In this document: positions 33,286 to 42,627 of the stretch, piece by piece | How positions within the stretch are numbered: the first letter of the stretch is position 1 | Layout: every line of letters starts with the position of its first letter | Assembly: GCA_964594045.1 (NCBI GenBank) | Contig: CAZQKR010000018.1 | Coordinates: forward strand, 28,481-92,480 | From: UBA2365 sp964594045 | GTDB taxonomy: Bacteria; Bacteroidota; Bacteroidia; Chitinophagales; Saprospiraceae | DNA length: 64,000 nt | Direction of reading: 5' to 3' | The notes under the pieces: generated by a model | The model's input: only the letters and a program-made list of their open reading frames with translations | Database searches by the model: none | What the model was told of the DNA's origin: nothing | Position numbers and translations under genes: made by a program

Positions 33286-33325
33286 AAAAAAAAGGAGTCG
33301 ATCAAAACCGACTCCTTTTTTTTTT
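33286..33325. terminator. Bidirectional rho-independent terminator
   Basis: Stem GGAGTCG (33294-33300) pairs with CGACTCC (33309-33315) around an 8-nt loop. It is preceded by eight A and followed by ten T, so it can end transcription in both directions: from the lipoprotein gene on the plus strand and from lpdA on the minus strand. Confidence 0.93.
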
Positions 33326-33347
33326 AACCCTGAATGGGATCTGGCGA

Positions 33348-34751
33348 TCAGATATGGATGACTTCATCATAGGCAGCTGCTGCAGCTTCCATCACCGCTT
33401 CACTCATCGTAGGATGCGGGTGGATAGATTTAATGATCTGATGAGCAGTGGCTTCTGAAGTTTTGGCCAGGATCAGTTCAGCTACCATCTCAGTCACATT
33501 GGACCCGATCATGTGCGCTCCGAGCAACTCACCGTATTTTGCATCGAAGATCAGTTTTACAAATCCGTCATTATCGCCGGCCGCACTGGCTTTTCCGGAA
33601 GCAGAAAACGGGAATTTTCCGATTTTGACTTCAATGCCGGCTGCTGCTGCTTCATCTTCGGTCATACCCATTGATGCGATCTCAGGACTGCAGTAGGTGT
33701 TGGAAGGAATATTTTTATAGTTGATCGGATGTACATTCAGACCTTTGATGAATTCCACACAATGAATACCTTCAGCACTGGCAACGTGAGCGAGCGCAGG
33801 CGTGTTGATCACATCTCCGATCGCGTAGATACCCGGGACATTTGTTTTGTAGTGTTCATCCGTTTGAATGAATCCGTCTTTGAGCATAACACCTGCTTCT
33901 TCAAGTCCGATCTGTTCAATGTTCGGGCTAATGCCTGCAGCTGAAAGTACGATATCCGTTTCAATCTGTTCCTGTTTATCTGTTTTCCTGTTCCTGACAG
34001 TCACGATACATTTACCGTCGGTTTCCTTGACTTCTTCGAGCATTGTATTACCGAGAACTGTGATGCCTTGTTTTTTGAAGGACCTGGCCAGGGTTTTAGA
34101 AACCTCGGAATCTTCGCGTGGTAATAAACCCTGCTCTGCAAACTCGACTATGGTGACTTTTGAACCAAAACTGTTGAAGAACCAGGCAAATTCCACTCCT
34201 ATGGCACCAGCACCCACAACGACCATTTTTTCGGGAAGTTTTTTACTGGATAATGCCAGTCTGTAGGAGATCACCTTTTTGTTGTCTATTTTGAGATTCG
34301 GCAATTCTTTGGCCCTGGCTCCGGTGGCCAGGATGATATGTTCTGCTTCAATCATCCGTTCCTGTTCATTTCCTGAGACCAGGATCTTTTTATCCGCAGT
34401 CAACTTACCAAAGCCATTGATGACTTCAATGTTGTTTTTTCGCATCAGGAATTCGATCCCCTTGCTTATTTTTTCGGCAACGCCGCGGCTTCTGTTGATC
34501 ACCGCCTCAAAATCAAAAGAAACCTGCTCTGCTTTCAGTCCATAATCGGATGCATGTTTCATTTTTAGATACACCTCAGCGCTTTTGAGCAAAGCCTTGG
34601 TAGGGATACAGCCCCAGTTCAGGCAAATTCCGCCAAGTGATTCCTTCTCAATCACTGCAGTTTTGAATCCCAGCTGAGCCGCCCGGATGGCTGCCACATA
34701 TCCTCCGGGACCGCTGCCAAGCACCACTATATCCAGTTTTTTCGTTTCCAT
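33348..34751 (-). CDS. lpdA: Dihydrolipoyl dehydrogenase
   Basis: A 467-residue flavoprotein that reoxidises dihydrolipoamide in 2-oxoacid dehydrogenase complexes and the glycine cleavage system. It shows the FAD motif VLGSGPGGYVAAIRAAQLG, the redox pair Cys43/Cys48 (GGICLNWGCIPTK), the NAD motif VVGAGAIGVEFAWFFNSFG, YAIGDVINTPALAHVASAEG and the C-terminal active-site HPHPTMSE. Length is normal. No partner subunits are adjacent. A good Bacteroidota promoter lies directly upstream. Confidence 0.96.
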   Translation of the reverse strand: METKKLDIVVLGSGPGGYVAAIRAAQLGFKTAVIEKESLGGICLNWGCIPTKALLKSAEVYLKMKHASDYGLKAEQVSFDFEAVINRSRGVAEKISKGIEFLMRKNNIEVINGFGKLTADKKILVSGNEQERMIEAEHIILATGARAKELPNLKIDNKKVISYRLALSSKKLPEKMVVVGAGAIGVEFAWFFNSFGSKVTIVEFAEQGLLPREDSEVSKTLARSFKKQGITVLGNTMLEEVKETDGKCIVTVRNRKTDKQEQIETDIVLSAAGISPNIEQIGLEEAGVMLKDGFIQTDEHYKTNVPGIYAIGDVINTPALAHVASAEGIHCVEFIKGLNVHPINYKNIPSNTYCSPEIASMGMTEDEAAAAGIEVKIGKFPFSASGKASAAGDNDGFVKLIFDAKYGELLGAHMIGSNVTEMVAELILAKTSEATAHQIIKSIHPHPTMSEAVMEAAAAAYDEVIHI

Positions 34752-34770
34752 TTATTTCAATTTTAGCTTG

Positions 34771-34800
34771 CAAATATATGGAAAAGATCTGATGGTCAAA
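34771..34800 (-). promoter_or_regulatory. Bacteroidota promoter for lpdA (TTTG-N18-TATATTTG)
   Basis: On the minus strand TTTG (34797-34800) is followed by 18 bp and TATATTTG (34771-34778), about 19 bp before the lpdA ATG. Both boxes and the spacing match the known -33/-7 consensus of the phylum. Confidence 0.75.
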
Positions 34801-34819
34801 GACAATGTTTATTGTTGAT

Positions 34820-34990
34820 TCATAGATTCGGGAATTCGAAAATTCATGTATTGGTCGTCCCGGAGATGAGACGATTCAAAGATTTGAAGAATCGGGAATT
34901 CGAGTCATGACGATGAATGTAATGATCTTCGATCCCGACGTTGAATGAATTGATGGGAAATATACTGACGATACTTCGTATGTCAGCATT
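34820..34990. repeat. Degenerate TTCGAA-like units and hairpin in the lpdA-lysE intergenic region
   Basis: Words such as gattcgggaattcgaaaatt and gattcaaagatttgaagaat resemble the arrays at 22-27 kb. Further on, gacgatgaatgt repeats the loop sequence of the hairpin at 28530, and CTGAC-N12-GTCAG (34965-34986) forms a hairpin with an extended ATAC/GTAT stem. The whole stretch 34752-35540 shows no gene. It also contains a cgcaaagactctttg-like segment near 35132. It looks like an intergenic repository of decayed repeats. Confidence 0.6.
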
Positions 34991-35540
34991 TTCAATCAGC
35001 ATCCATGACCGGGACCAAGAGATTTGAAAATGAATTAAAATAGTTCTTGACTAATTAATCCTGACTCGTAACTTTTAGTGAGGTGATCATTTGGATTGAC
35101 CTGATTAAAACTTGAAATTGGATTATAATACCGCAAAGACTCTTTGTGTGGCCTTTACAAAAAACTTTGCGCTTTTAGAGGGAAAATCAAATACCGCGGA
35201 ATTCGCATGGAAAGGAGCCGCAAAAATCCGCAAAATTTGTATTCCATTGGTTAAACGTTTTACACCTTCCTGACCTGGATCTGTAATGCAATTCAGCATT
35301 TAGTTTGAAGCAATCAGAATTTTACAATGGTAAATCTGGGTTTTTTGCAATTATCACGTGCTCAAAACCCTTGATCTTAATTTCACAAGAAACGGATTAT
35401 TGATCATTAGTTAGGCAAATTTGATAACATACTTTTATAACATATTGAATATCAATTATAATAATTATTTTCTAATTAAAAAGATGCAATTCAGGGTGTC
35501 CGGGTTTACCCTTAATTATACATAATCTTTGAAGATTAAG

Positions 35541-35569
35541 TTGTCAGGTAAATATTTTTTTTACATTTG
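35541..35569 (+). promoter_or_regulatory. Bacteroidota promoter for the LysE-family gene (TTG-N18-TACATTTG)
   Basis: TTG at 35541-35543, an 18-bp spacer and TACATTTG at 35562-35569, ending 20 bp before the ATG at 35590. It fits the phylum consensus well. Confidence 0.72.
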
Positions 35570-35589
35570 ACATAAATCTGTAGTCCTCT

Positions 35590-36216
35590 ATGGGAAACAT
35601 CGAATTGATCGGCTCGGTTGCGTTGATACATCTGGTCGCAGTGATCAGTCCGGGGCCGGATTTTCTGGTATTGGTCAGGAATTCCCTGAGTTTTGGGCGG
35701 CGCGTCGGATTCTGGACAGCCATTGGGATAGGTTTTGGTATCATAGTCCACATCATGTATTCATTTGTAGGTTTAGGATTGCTGATCAGTCAGTCGGAAT
35801 TTTTGTTCGGACTCATCAAATACCTGGGTGCTGCATATCTGATCTATCTGGGTTACGGCGCTTTTTTTTCAGAAGATCAAAAACTTGAGTTTGAAGACGG
35901 TGCAGAGGAAGATGTTTCCACTGTAAGCCCTGCAAAAGCATTCCGGATCGGGTTTTTAACCAATGTACTCAACCCGAAAGCCACGCTTTTCTTCCTTAGC
36001 CTGTTTACACTCGTGATCAAACCGGATGTGGATCGTATGATCTTTGGCATTATCAGTGTCATCCTCGTTGTGGATACCATGCTTTGGTTCATCCTTTTAA
36101 GCTATTTGATCACTTACCGAAAAATCAGAATATTATTTGTCAAAAGACAATCAATATTTAATAAAACATTTGGTGTGCTGCTGATTTTGATGGCAATCAA
36201 AATAATATACGGTTAA
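35590..36216 (+). CDS. LysE-family exporter
   Basis: A 208-residue protein with six hydrophobic segments. Conserved LysE/RhtB features are HLVAVISPGPDFLVLVRNSL near the N-terminus (the PGPD motif), GRRVGFWTAIGIGFGIIVHI, LIKYLGAAYLIYLGYGAF and GFLTNVLNPKATLFFLSLFT. The family exports amino acids or their derivatives across the inner membrane. The substrate is not predictable. Its stop overlaps the stop of the convergent PorP-like gene by a few bases (the palindrome TTAA), so there is no room for a terminator between them. Confidence 0.9.
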   Translation: MGNIELIGSVALIHLVAVISPGPDFLVLVRNSLSFGRRVGFWTAIGIGFGIIVHIMYSFVGLGLLISQSEFLFGLIKYLGAAYLIYLGYGAFFSEDQKLEFEDGAEEDVSTVSPAKAFRIGFLTNVLNPKATLFFLSLFTLVIKPDVDRMIFGIISVILVVDTMLWFILLSYLITYRKIRILFVKRQSIFNKTFGVLLILMAIKIIYG

Positions 36217-37256
36217 AACCGGGGGCAAAACAGCGCTTCATTTTCATTTTCGCCCAGATAGGAAACGGAAAACTCGAAACTGGAAAAATTCCTTTTATGG
36301 TGATAGATCTGATTAATACCCACATCATAGCTCATTCCCATCAACAGATTTTTAACCTGAACGCCGATAAAGGGTACCACTGTTGCCAATGCCACTGATT
36401 CCAAATCCCTGACAATATGAGTACCTACACCGGCATGAAAAACATAATCCTCAGTGGAAAAACTCGCGAATTTCATGTTGGCGCCCAATTCAATATCGAC
36501 AAACGGGTTTTGAGCTGTAATGACCAATCTCGGCAGGAAATGTGTAAAAGCACCAGTTTTGATGCTGGCAGCCGAGTGAAAAGTAAACTTTGGCACCAAT
36601 GAATTTCTGTCATAAATTTCAGAGAACCTGAAAAAAGAAAGGTTAGGAACTGTGAGGTGATGAAAAGCAATTCCGGTCTGGATTTCCACATTTCTCACAG
36701 GCGTGATGAGGTGCAACAGCCCGATACTGAGGTCTTCAACAGCAAAATTATTGGCTGGAACCGGTTCGCTGGTGGGAAAGGAATATGCATCCACATGATT
36801 GAACTGATCACCAAAAGTGGTTTGCTCATAGTTGATGTTTTTCTGAAGCACGCCGAACTGGAAACCAAAACCCAGGTAGTGGGTGTTCTTGGGATTCAGT
36901 GACTTGTGAAACGCTCCGCTCAGGGAGATCAAATTAGTGTTGAAATCAATTCCATCCACCCGGTCATTGACAAAATAGATGCCCAGACCAAGCAAATCTC
37001 TGTTGGTATTTTTAAAAAGTTTTAAACCATAGTTGATATCACCGGAAGCGGCAAAAGACTGAAAACCGAAATCGAGCTGATTAGCCCACTGATTGCGATA
37101 TTGAGCATTCACACGTACAGAACCGTTGAAAATCCCTGTCAGGGCAGGGTTCAGATAAGGTGACGTCACATAACGCTGACTGAAAGCGACATCCTGTGCA
37201 GTGCCATATTGGCAAAACATCCAAGTGATTAATACAAATATGAATCCTGATCGCAT
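36213..37256 (-). CDS. PorP/SprF-family type IX secretion system membrane protein
   Basis: A 347-residue outer-membrane barrel with signal peptide (MRSGFIFVLITWMFCQYGTA). The typical PorP/SprF start is AQDVAFSQRYVTSPYLNPAL, then TGIFNGSVRVNAQYRNQWAN. The C-terminal part reads VKNLLMGMSYDVGINQIYHH. PorP/SprF proteins accompany the type IX secretion system and serve secreted gliding proteins, often next to a CHU_C-type cargo gene. Here the nearest such cargo is at 51893, so this one stands alone. The ATG at 37256 was chosen because the signal peptide starts there; upstream codons are in the promoter region. Confidence 0.88.
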   Translation of the reverse strand: MRSGFIFVLITWMFCQYGTAQDVAFSQRYVTSPYLNPALTGIFNGSVRVNAQYRNQWANQLDFGFQSFAASGDINYGLKLFKNTNRDLLGLGIYFVNDRVDGIDFNTNLISLSGAFHKSLNPKNTHYLGFGFQFGVLQKNINYEQTTFGDQFNHVDAYSFPTSEPVPANNFAVEDLSIGLLHLITPVRNVEIQTGIAFHHLTVPNLSFFRFSEIYDRNSLVPKFTFHSAASIKTGAFTHFLPRLVITAQNPFVDIELGANMKFASFSTEDYVFHAGVGTHIVRDLESVALATVVPFIGVQVKNLLMGMSYDVGINQIYHHKRNFSSFEFSVSYLGENENEALFCPRF

Positions 37257-37274
37257 TCTTTTATAAAATTTGCG

Positions 37275-37282
37275 CAAAAATA
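37275..37282 (-). promoter_or_regulatory. Bacteroidota -7 box TATTTTTG for the PorP-like gene
   Basis: On the minus strand TATTTTTG lies about 19 bp before the ATG at 37256. The -33 element is not obvious. Confidence 0.5.
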
Positions 37283-37401
37283 ATAAAATTATAATATGTT
37301 CCTTGCAGACAATGAAATATACTTTGAGCCTAAATACCAACCTGACAGATTTATGGAAATTATCATGTCCGGAAAAGACCTGTTGGAAAATCAAAATATG
37401 T

Positions 37402-37637
37402 GTCTGCTCCGAAAAGTCCGATTTGTTGATTTTTAATCATTTTTTGCCCCAACCTACTGACGCTAAAGGTCAGCACAGGACTAAAGGGAAACAATTAAAA
37501 ATCAACAAATTAAAAGTCCCCTTTTAGGCTTGTACTGACTGAAAACGTCAGTGCCTGTACTGACTGAAAACGTCAGTGCTTGTACTGACTGAAAACGTCA
37601 GTAGGGATTTAGGGGGTAAAGACTTTTCGGAGAAGAC
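37402..37637. repeat. 236-bp multi-branched inverted-repeat element with three identical internal hairpins
   Basis: Outer arms at 37402-37418 (GTCTGCTCCGAAAAGTC) and 37621-37637 (GACTTTTCGGAGAAGAC) pair at 16 of 17 positions. Inside, ATTTGTTGATTTTTAAT (37421-37437) pairs perfectly with 37494-37510 and encloses a smaller CTGAC-N7-GTCAG hairpin (37457-37473). Between this and the right outer arm lie three direct copies, spaced 25 bp, of ACTGACTGAAAACGTCAGT (37534-37552, 37559-37577, 37584-37602), each a hairpin with a 7-nt loop. The whole could fold as a cloverleaf-like structure. There is no gene in 37283-37808. It may be a REP-like or non-autonomous element. Confidence 0.85.
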
Positions 37638-37808
37638 TCAAATATCAAAATCACAAAATCAAAATGATCTTTCATAATTGTCAAATCAAGGTTTGATATC
37701 ATAACTTAAAACTTGAAGGAAAAGTATATGCAGCATCGATAATCTGTTTTATTGGATCACCGTGCAACTACCCTGACGTATTTTTAAATTTTTTATATAT
37801 TTATTTTC

Positions 37809-37816
37809 TATATTTG
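37809..37816 (+). promoter_or_regulatory. Bacteroidota -7 box TATATTTG for smc
   Basis: A perfect TAnnTTTG box only 5 bp before the smc ATG, implying a very short or absent 5' leader. The -33 element is not clear. Confidence 0.55.
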
Positions 37817-37821
37817 CGCTC

Positions 37822-40800
37822 ATGCAATTAAAGTCCATTTACATCAAAGGGTTTAAAAGCTTCCCTGTTGAAACCGTCATCCATTTCAACGAACGGGTGA
37901 CAGGCGTTGTCGGGCCCAACGGTTCCGGCAAATCCAATATTGTGGATGCCATACGCTGGGTATTGGGAGAACAAAAAACCACTGAACTCAGGTTGGGCGA
38001 AATGACGGATGTCTTGTTCAACGGTACCAAAAAAAGGAACAAGAGTGGTCTTGCACAGGTTACACTGAATTTTGACAATACTAAAAATCTCATACCAACT
38101 GAGTATAGCCAGGTTTCTATATCGCGGTTATTGTTCAGGAACGGAGAAAGTGAATACCGGATCAATGATGTTCCCTGCCGGTTGAAGGATATCAAAGGAA
38201 TGTTTGCCGATACCGGTGTCAGTTCAGATTCCTACGCCATCATAGCCCTGAATATGGTAGACGAACTTTTGACCAATTCCAATGGTTCAAGGGTAAGAAT
38301 GCTGGAGCAGGCATCCGGGATCAGCCGATATAAGCAACGGAAAAAAGAGACCATTCACAAGTTGCAGTCTACAGAAATTGACCTCAGCAGGGTAGAGGAT
38401 CTGTTGTTCGAAATTTCAAATAACCTCGAAAGCCTTGAAAAACAAGCAAAAAGAGTTGAACGGTACAACAAGATAAGAGAGGAATACAAAAATATCAGTG
38501 TTCAGTTGCATCTCCGTAAATACGATGAATTGCTGGCATCGTCAAGATCTGTGGAAACCCAGGTAACGGATGAAACCATTCGTTTGAAGGATCATGAGGT
38601 TAAAGTGGCCTTGCTCGAAGCCGATCTCATGCAGGAGAAAAAGACCATCGTTGACAATGAAAGTCACCTGAGCTCTTTTCAGAAAGAGATCAATGAACTG
38701 CTGGATAAAATCAGAAAACTGGAAAATCAAAAGGATCTTAACCGTCAGCAAATAGTACATAATGAGCAAAAGCTTTCACAAACCGAAACTGAACAGGGCC
38801 AGCTGGAAGTCCAGCTCAGTGAATATGAGTTGATCATCCGCACACTATCAGATAGGGTGGAGGAAGAACAACTGATCCACAAAGCGATTGAGGAAAAGGC
38901 CGTTCAGCTCATTGCGGATTATGAGGCTGTCAGAGCTGCATATTTCGGGGCTAAAGCCGACCACGATAATTTTTCAGGCAAAAGGAAACATATAGAAGAG
39001 TCCAGGCATCAGTTCGAAAAATCTCTTGCAGTTTTGGAAAACCAGATCGAAAACCTGGAGATCAGCATTCACCGTAAAAGGCAGATGATCGAACAATTGC
39101 TGTCTGATACCGAATCAGTCAAGCAGGATCATAAAAATACCCGGATCGAACTGAACAGACTGGAATTACAGTTGAAAGATCAGCAGGACGACCGGGAAAG
39201 CAAAAACACCAGAATTCAGGAATTAACCAGACAAAGGAACGAGCTGCGGGCTGAAAAAGATAAAGTGACCCGGAAAATGGATGCCCGGGCCAATGAGTAT
39301 GATCTGATCAAAAGCATGCTGGATTCTTTGGAAGGTTATCCGGAATCGATCAAGTTTCTAAATAAGCACCTGGACACTAAACCAGTGATCCTGTCGGATC
39401 TTTTGTATGCCCCCGACAAGTATAAGATCACAATCGAAAATTTTCTTGAACCTTACCTCAATTACTTTGTGGTTGAGAGTTTTTCTGAGGCGGCAGATGC
39501 CTTGTTCCTGTTACAGAAAGCACAAAAGGGCAAGGCAAATTTCTTTGTTCTGGATCTGATACCTGAGCAGATACCGGTCACTGATGAGTTGGACGGCCTG
39601 CAGCCTGCCCTGAATTTCCTGGAATATGAAGAAAAGTACCACAGGCTGATATCCAGGCTGTTACACAATGTGTACATCACCGATCTCGGGCTGGATGACA
39701 TTGACTTGCTTAGCTCAGGCTTTAAGGACGAACCATTTTTTATTTTGGATAAAAACGGTACGTTCACAACGACCAATTTTTCGGTTTCGGGGGGTTCTGT
39801 AGGTTTGTTTGAAGGGAAAAAAATAGGAAGGAGGAAAAATCTGGAAAAACTCGAGGATGAAATTCGCCGATTGAAGCAGGAAAATGCGGTTTTGGACAAC
39901 AAGATCATCCAGATCGGCAATGACATAGGTCATCTGGAGGCCGAAATGAAGGGGCATGCCATCGATGAACTCAAAAGCAAAATCCAGCAAAAAAACATCC
40001 AAATGGCTCAGTTCTCCACAGTACTATCTGGTAAGGATCAGCGGGTAGAGTCCATGAAAACGGAGGTTAATACTGAAATTGAGGATATCGGTCAAATGAG
40101 ATCACTGATACTGAAGAACAGACAATCCATACAGCAACTGGATGTTGAATTGGCAGAACTTTTAGCGGGCAACAATACCAATGACTCCAGTCTTCAGGCG
40201 GTTTCTGACAAGCTTTCAGAAGTAACTGAAGCCAAAAACCAGCACAACATCGAATTGATCAAACACCAGAATCTGATCAGTACGATTGAAACGGAACTGG
40301 GGTATAAACTGGGCGACCGGAATAAAATGTCAGAAAAGTTTGAAAACAATAAGGTAGTTCTGACAAACCTTGCCAGGGATCTGGCATTGCTGGATAAGGA
40401 GGTTGCTGAGTTGGAACAATCATTACTGGCTGATTACGAGCGTAAAAAGCAAATGGAATTGCAGCTGGGCGATGCAGAAAAAGAGTTTTATGAAAAGCGG
40501 GGACGAGTGAACGAACTTGAGGAGCAGGTGACCAATGTTCGCCGGAGTATTTCACAATCTGGTTTTCTGGTCAATGAACTCAAAGACAAACTTCAGGATG
40601 TGCAGTATAAGGTGATCAGCATCAGGGAGAGGCTTCAGATAGAATTTCATATTGAACTGGAAGATATATTGAACCAGGAAAGGTCTTCAACCGATTTGGC
40701 CGTAATGGAAGAAGAGCAGGAAAAACTGAAAAGACGACTTGAAAATTACGGGGAGATCAATACGCTGGCCATCGAAGCATACCAGGAAATGAAGGAGCGG

Positions 40801-41388
40801 TTTGAAACGATCTCGGGTCAACGCGACGATATCCTGACTGCCAAAAAATCATTGATCAAAACCATCGATGAGATAGAAAAAGTAGCTACGCAGAAGTATC
40901 TGGAAACTTTTGAAGTGGTGAATGCTCATTTCAAACGGGTTTTTACACGCCTGTTCAGCGAAGATGATACGTGCGAGATCATAATGGAAGATCCGGACAA
41001 TCCTTTGGAATCCGGACTGGAGATCATTGCAAAACCAAAAGGTAAGCGTCCGAAAACCCTCAGCCAGCTTTCTGGCGGGGAGAAAACACTCACAGCGATC
41101 GCTTTGTTGTTTTCCCTGTATTTATATAAACCTGCACCATTTTGCATTTTTGATGAAGTGGATGCACCTTTGGACGATTCCAATATTGAAAAATTCAACA
41201 GGATCGTGAAGGAGTTCTCAAAAGACAGCCAGTTTATTATCATTACACACAATAAGGCCACAATGGCCGCTGTCGATGTTTTATACGGCGTATTCATGCA
41301 GGAAATGGGTGTCTCTGAAGTTGCGGCGGTTGATTTCAGGGATTATGAACATCTGGATACGGTTGAAACTTCGGGCTTTTTAAACTAA
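37822..41388 (+). CDS. smc: Chromosome segregation ATPase SMC
   Basis: A 1188-residue protein of normal SMC length. Walker A GPNGSGKSN (residues 31-39), then a long coiled coil, a hinge around residues 515-640 (SLEGYPESIKFLNKHLD through NVYITDLGLDDIDLLS), a second coiled coil, the ABC signature QLSGGEKTL (1082-1090) and Walker B FCIFDEVDAPLDD with Asp1111/Glu1112. It organises and compacts the chromosome together with ScpA/ScpB, which are not in the window. Its -7 box is almost adjacent to the start codon. Confidence 0.96.
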   Translation: MQLKSIYIKGFKSFPVETVIHFNERVTGVVGPNGSGKSNIVDAIRWVLGEQKTTELRLGEMTDVLFNGTKKRNKSGLAQVTLNFDNTKNLIPTEYSQVSISRLLFRNGESEYRINDVPCRLKDIKGMFADTGVSSDSYAIIALNMVDELLTNSNGSRVRMLEQASGISRYKQRKKETIHKLQSTEIDLSRVEDLLFEISNNLESLEKQAKRVERYNKIREEYKNISVQLHLRKYDELLASSRSVETQVTDETIRLKDHEVKVALLEADLMQEKKTIVDNESHLSSFQKEINELLDKIRKLENQKDLNRQQIVHNEQKLSQTETEQGQLEVQLSEYELIIRTLSDRVEEEQLIHKAIEEKAVQLIADYEAVRAAYFGAKADHDNFSGKRKHIEESRHQFEKSLAVLENQIENLEISIHRKRQMIEQLLSDTESVKQDHKNTRIELNRLELQLKDQQDDRESKNTRIQELTRQRNELRAEKDKVTRKMDARANEYDLIKSMLDSLEGYPESIKFLNKHLDTKPVILSDLLYAPDKYKITIENFLEPYLNYFVVESFSEAADALFLLQKAQKGKANFFVLDLIPEQIPVTDELDGLQPALNFLEYEEKYHRLISRLLHNVYITDLGLDDIDLLSSGFKDEPFFILDKNGTFTTTNFSVSGGSVGLFEGKKIGRRKNLEKLEDEIRRLKQENAVLDNKIIQIGNDIGHLEAEMKGHAIDELKSKIQQKNIQMAQFSTVLSGKDQRVESMKTEVNTEIEDIGQMRSLILKNRQSIQQLDVELAELLAGNNTNDSSLQAVSDKLSEVTEAKNQHNIELIKHQNLISTIETELGYKLGDRNKMSEKFENNKVVLTNLARDLALLDKEVAELEQSLLADYERKKQMELQLGDAEKEFYEKRGRVNELEEQVTNVRRSISQSGFLVNELKDKLQDVQYKVISIRERLQIEFHIELEDILNQERSSTDLAVMEEEQEKLKRRLENYGEINTLAIEAYQEMKERFETISGQRDDILTAKKSLIKTIDEIEKVATQKYLETFEVVNAHFKRVFTRLFSEDDTCEIIMEDPDNPLESGLEIIAKPKGKRPKTLSQLSGGEKTLTAIALLFSLYLYKPAPFCIFDEVDAPLDDSNIEKFNRIVKEFSKDSQFIIITHNKATMAAVDVLYGVFMQEMGVSEVAAVDFRDYEHLDTVETSGFLN

Positions 41389-41413
41389 AATTCAAACAAT
41401 CCTGTTGAGCAAA

Positions 41414-42583
41414 ATGGATGCAGAAAAATACAATAAAAGGGGCGTTTCGGCTTCAAAGTCAGATATTCACCAGGCCATAGCTAAAATGGATAAAGGTCTG
41501 TTTCCCACAGCTTTCTGCAAGATTTTACCAGATATAGCAGGAGGAAGCGAAGATCATGTGAACATTATGCATGCGGACACAGCCGGTACCAAAACCAGTC
41601 TGGCATATATTTACTGGAAGGAAACCGGTGACCTCAGTGTGTGGAAAGGTATTGTGCAGGATGCGCTGGTCATGAATCTGGACGATATGGCCTGTGTGGG
41701 CTGTACAGATCAGATCATTATTTCATCCACCATCGGCAGGAATAAGCATTTGATCGGAAAAGAAGTGCTGGGAGTTATCCTGGATGCATCAGTTGATTTT
41801 ATCAGGAAAATGAAAGATCTTGGCATCAACATATATCATTCCGGCGGAGAAACTGCTGATGTTGGTGACATCGTCAGAACCATAGATGTCGGATTCACGG
41901 CGTTTGCAAGAATGAAAAAGGACGACCTGATCATCAATGACATAAAGCCCGGAAACGTCATCGTCGGTTTTGCTTCATTTGGACAGGCAAGTTATGAGGA
42001 TGGATACAATGGCGGCATGGGCAGCAATGGACTGACATCAGCCCGTCACGATGTTTTCTCCAGAGTCTACCTGGAAAAGTATCCAGAAAGTTTTGACCCG
42101 AATACTGAGCATCAATACATTTATTCCGGAACCAGGAAACTAACGGACCTGGTCGATATCGGAGCAACAAAAATGGAAGCCGGCAGACTGGTTTTATCTC
42201 CGACAAGGACCTATCTGCCAATGTTGAATAAAATCTTGATTGAACACAGGAAGAATATTCACGGGATCATCCACAATACGGGCGGTGCTCAGACCAAAGT
42301 CTTAAAATTTGTCAATCCCTGTACGATCATCAAAGATAATCTTTTCCCGGTACCTCCGCTGTTCAGCCTGATCAGGGAAGAATCCGGAACGGACTGGGAA
42401 GAAATGTATAAGGTTTTCAATATGGGACATCGCCTGGAGATCTATACGGATCCGGTTACTGCCGTATCGCTGATGCAAATAGCGGACGAATTTAACATAG
42501 AAAGCAGGATCATTGGAAGGGTCGAACCCGGAAATGACAAAAAACTGATCATTCAATCTGAATACGGAGAGTTTGAGTACTGA
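41414..42583 (+). CDS. purM: Phosphoribosylformylglycinamidine cyclo-ligase-like protein (AIR synthase family)
   Basis: A 389-residue protein of the PurM fold, which uses ATP to close the imidazole ring of FGAM to AIR in purine synthesis. Seen: MDAEKYNKRGVSASKSDIHQ at the start, MHADTAGTKTSLAYIYWK, ALVMNLDDMACVGCTD, YHSGGETADVGDIVRTIDVG, VGFASFGQASYEDGYNGGMG and HNTGGAQTKVLKF. It is longer than E. coli PurM and belongs to the variant common in Bacteroidota. The ATG at 41414 is preferred to a TTG at 41405. It follows smc by 25 bp. Confidence 0.85.
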   Translation: MDAEKYNKRGVSASKSDIHQAIAKMDKGLFPTAFCKILPDIAGGSEDHVNIMHADTAGTKTSLAYIYWKETGDLSVWKGIVQDALVMNLDDMACVGCTDQIIISSTIGRNKHLIGKEVLGVILDASVDFIRKMKDLGINIYHSGGETADVGDIVRTIDVGFTAFARMKKDDLIINDIKPGNVIVGFASFGQASYEDGYNGGMGSNGLTSARHDVFSRVYLEKYPESFDPNTEHQYIYSGTRKLTDLVDIGATKMEAGRLVLSPTRTYLPMLNKILIEHRKNIHGIIHNTGGAQTKVLKFVNPCTIIKDNLFPVPPLFSLIREESGTDWEEMYKVFNMGHRLEIYTDPVTAVSLMQIADEFNIESRIIGRVEPGNDKKLIIQSEYGEFEY

Positions 42584-42627
42584 GCATTTTTTCAAAAAAG
42601 GGTAGGGTAAGGTGAAGTCAGGTTCCG

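Noticed and set aside
35350..35365. parS-like site (tcacgtg core)
   Set aside because: Only the central bases match; the flanks do not pair as in TGTTTCACGTGAAACA. No convincing parS was found near parAB either.
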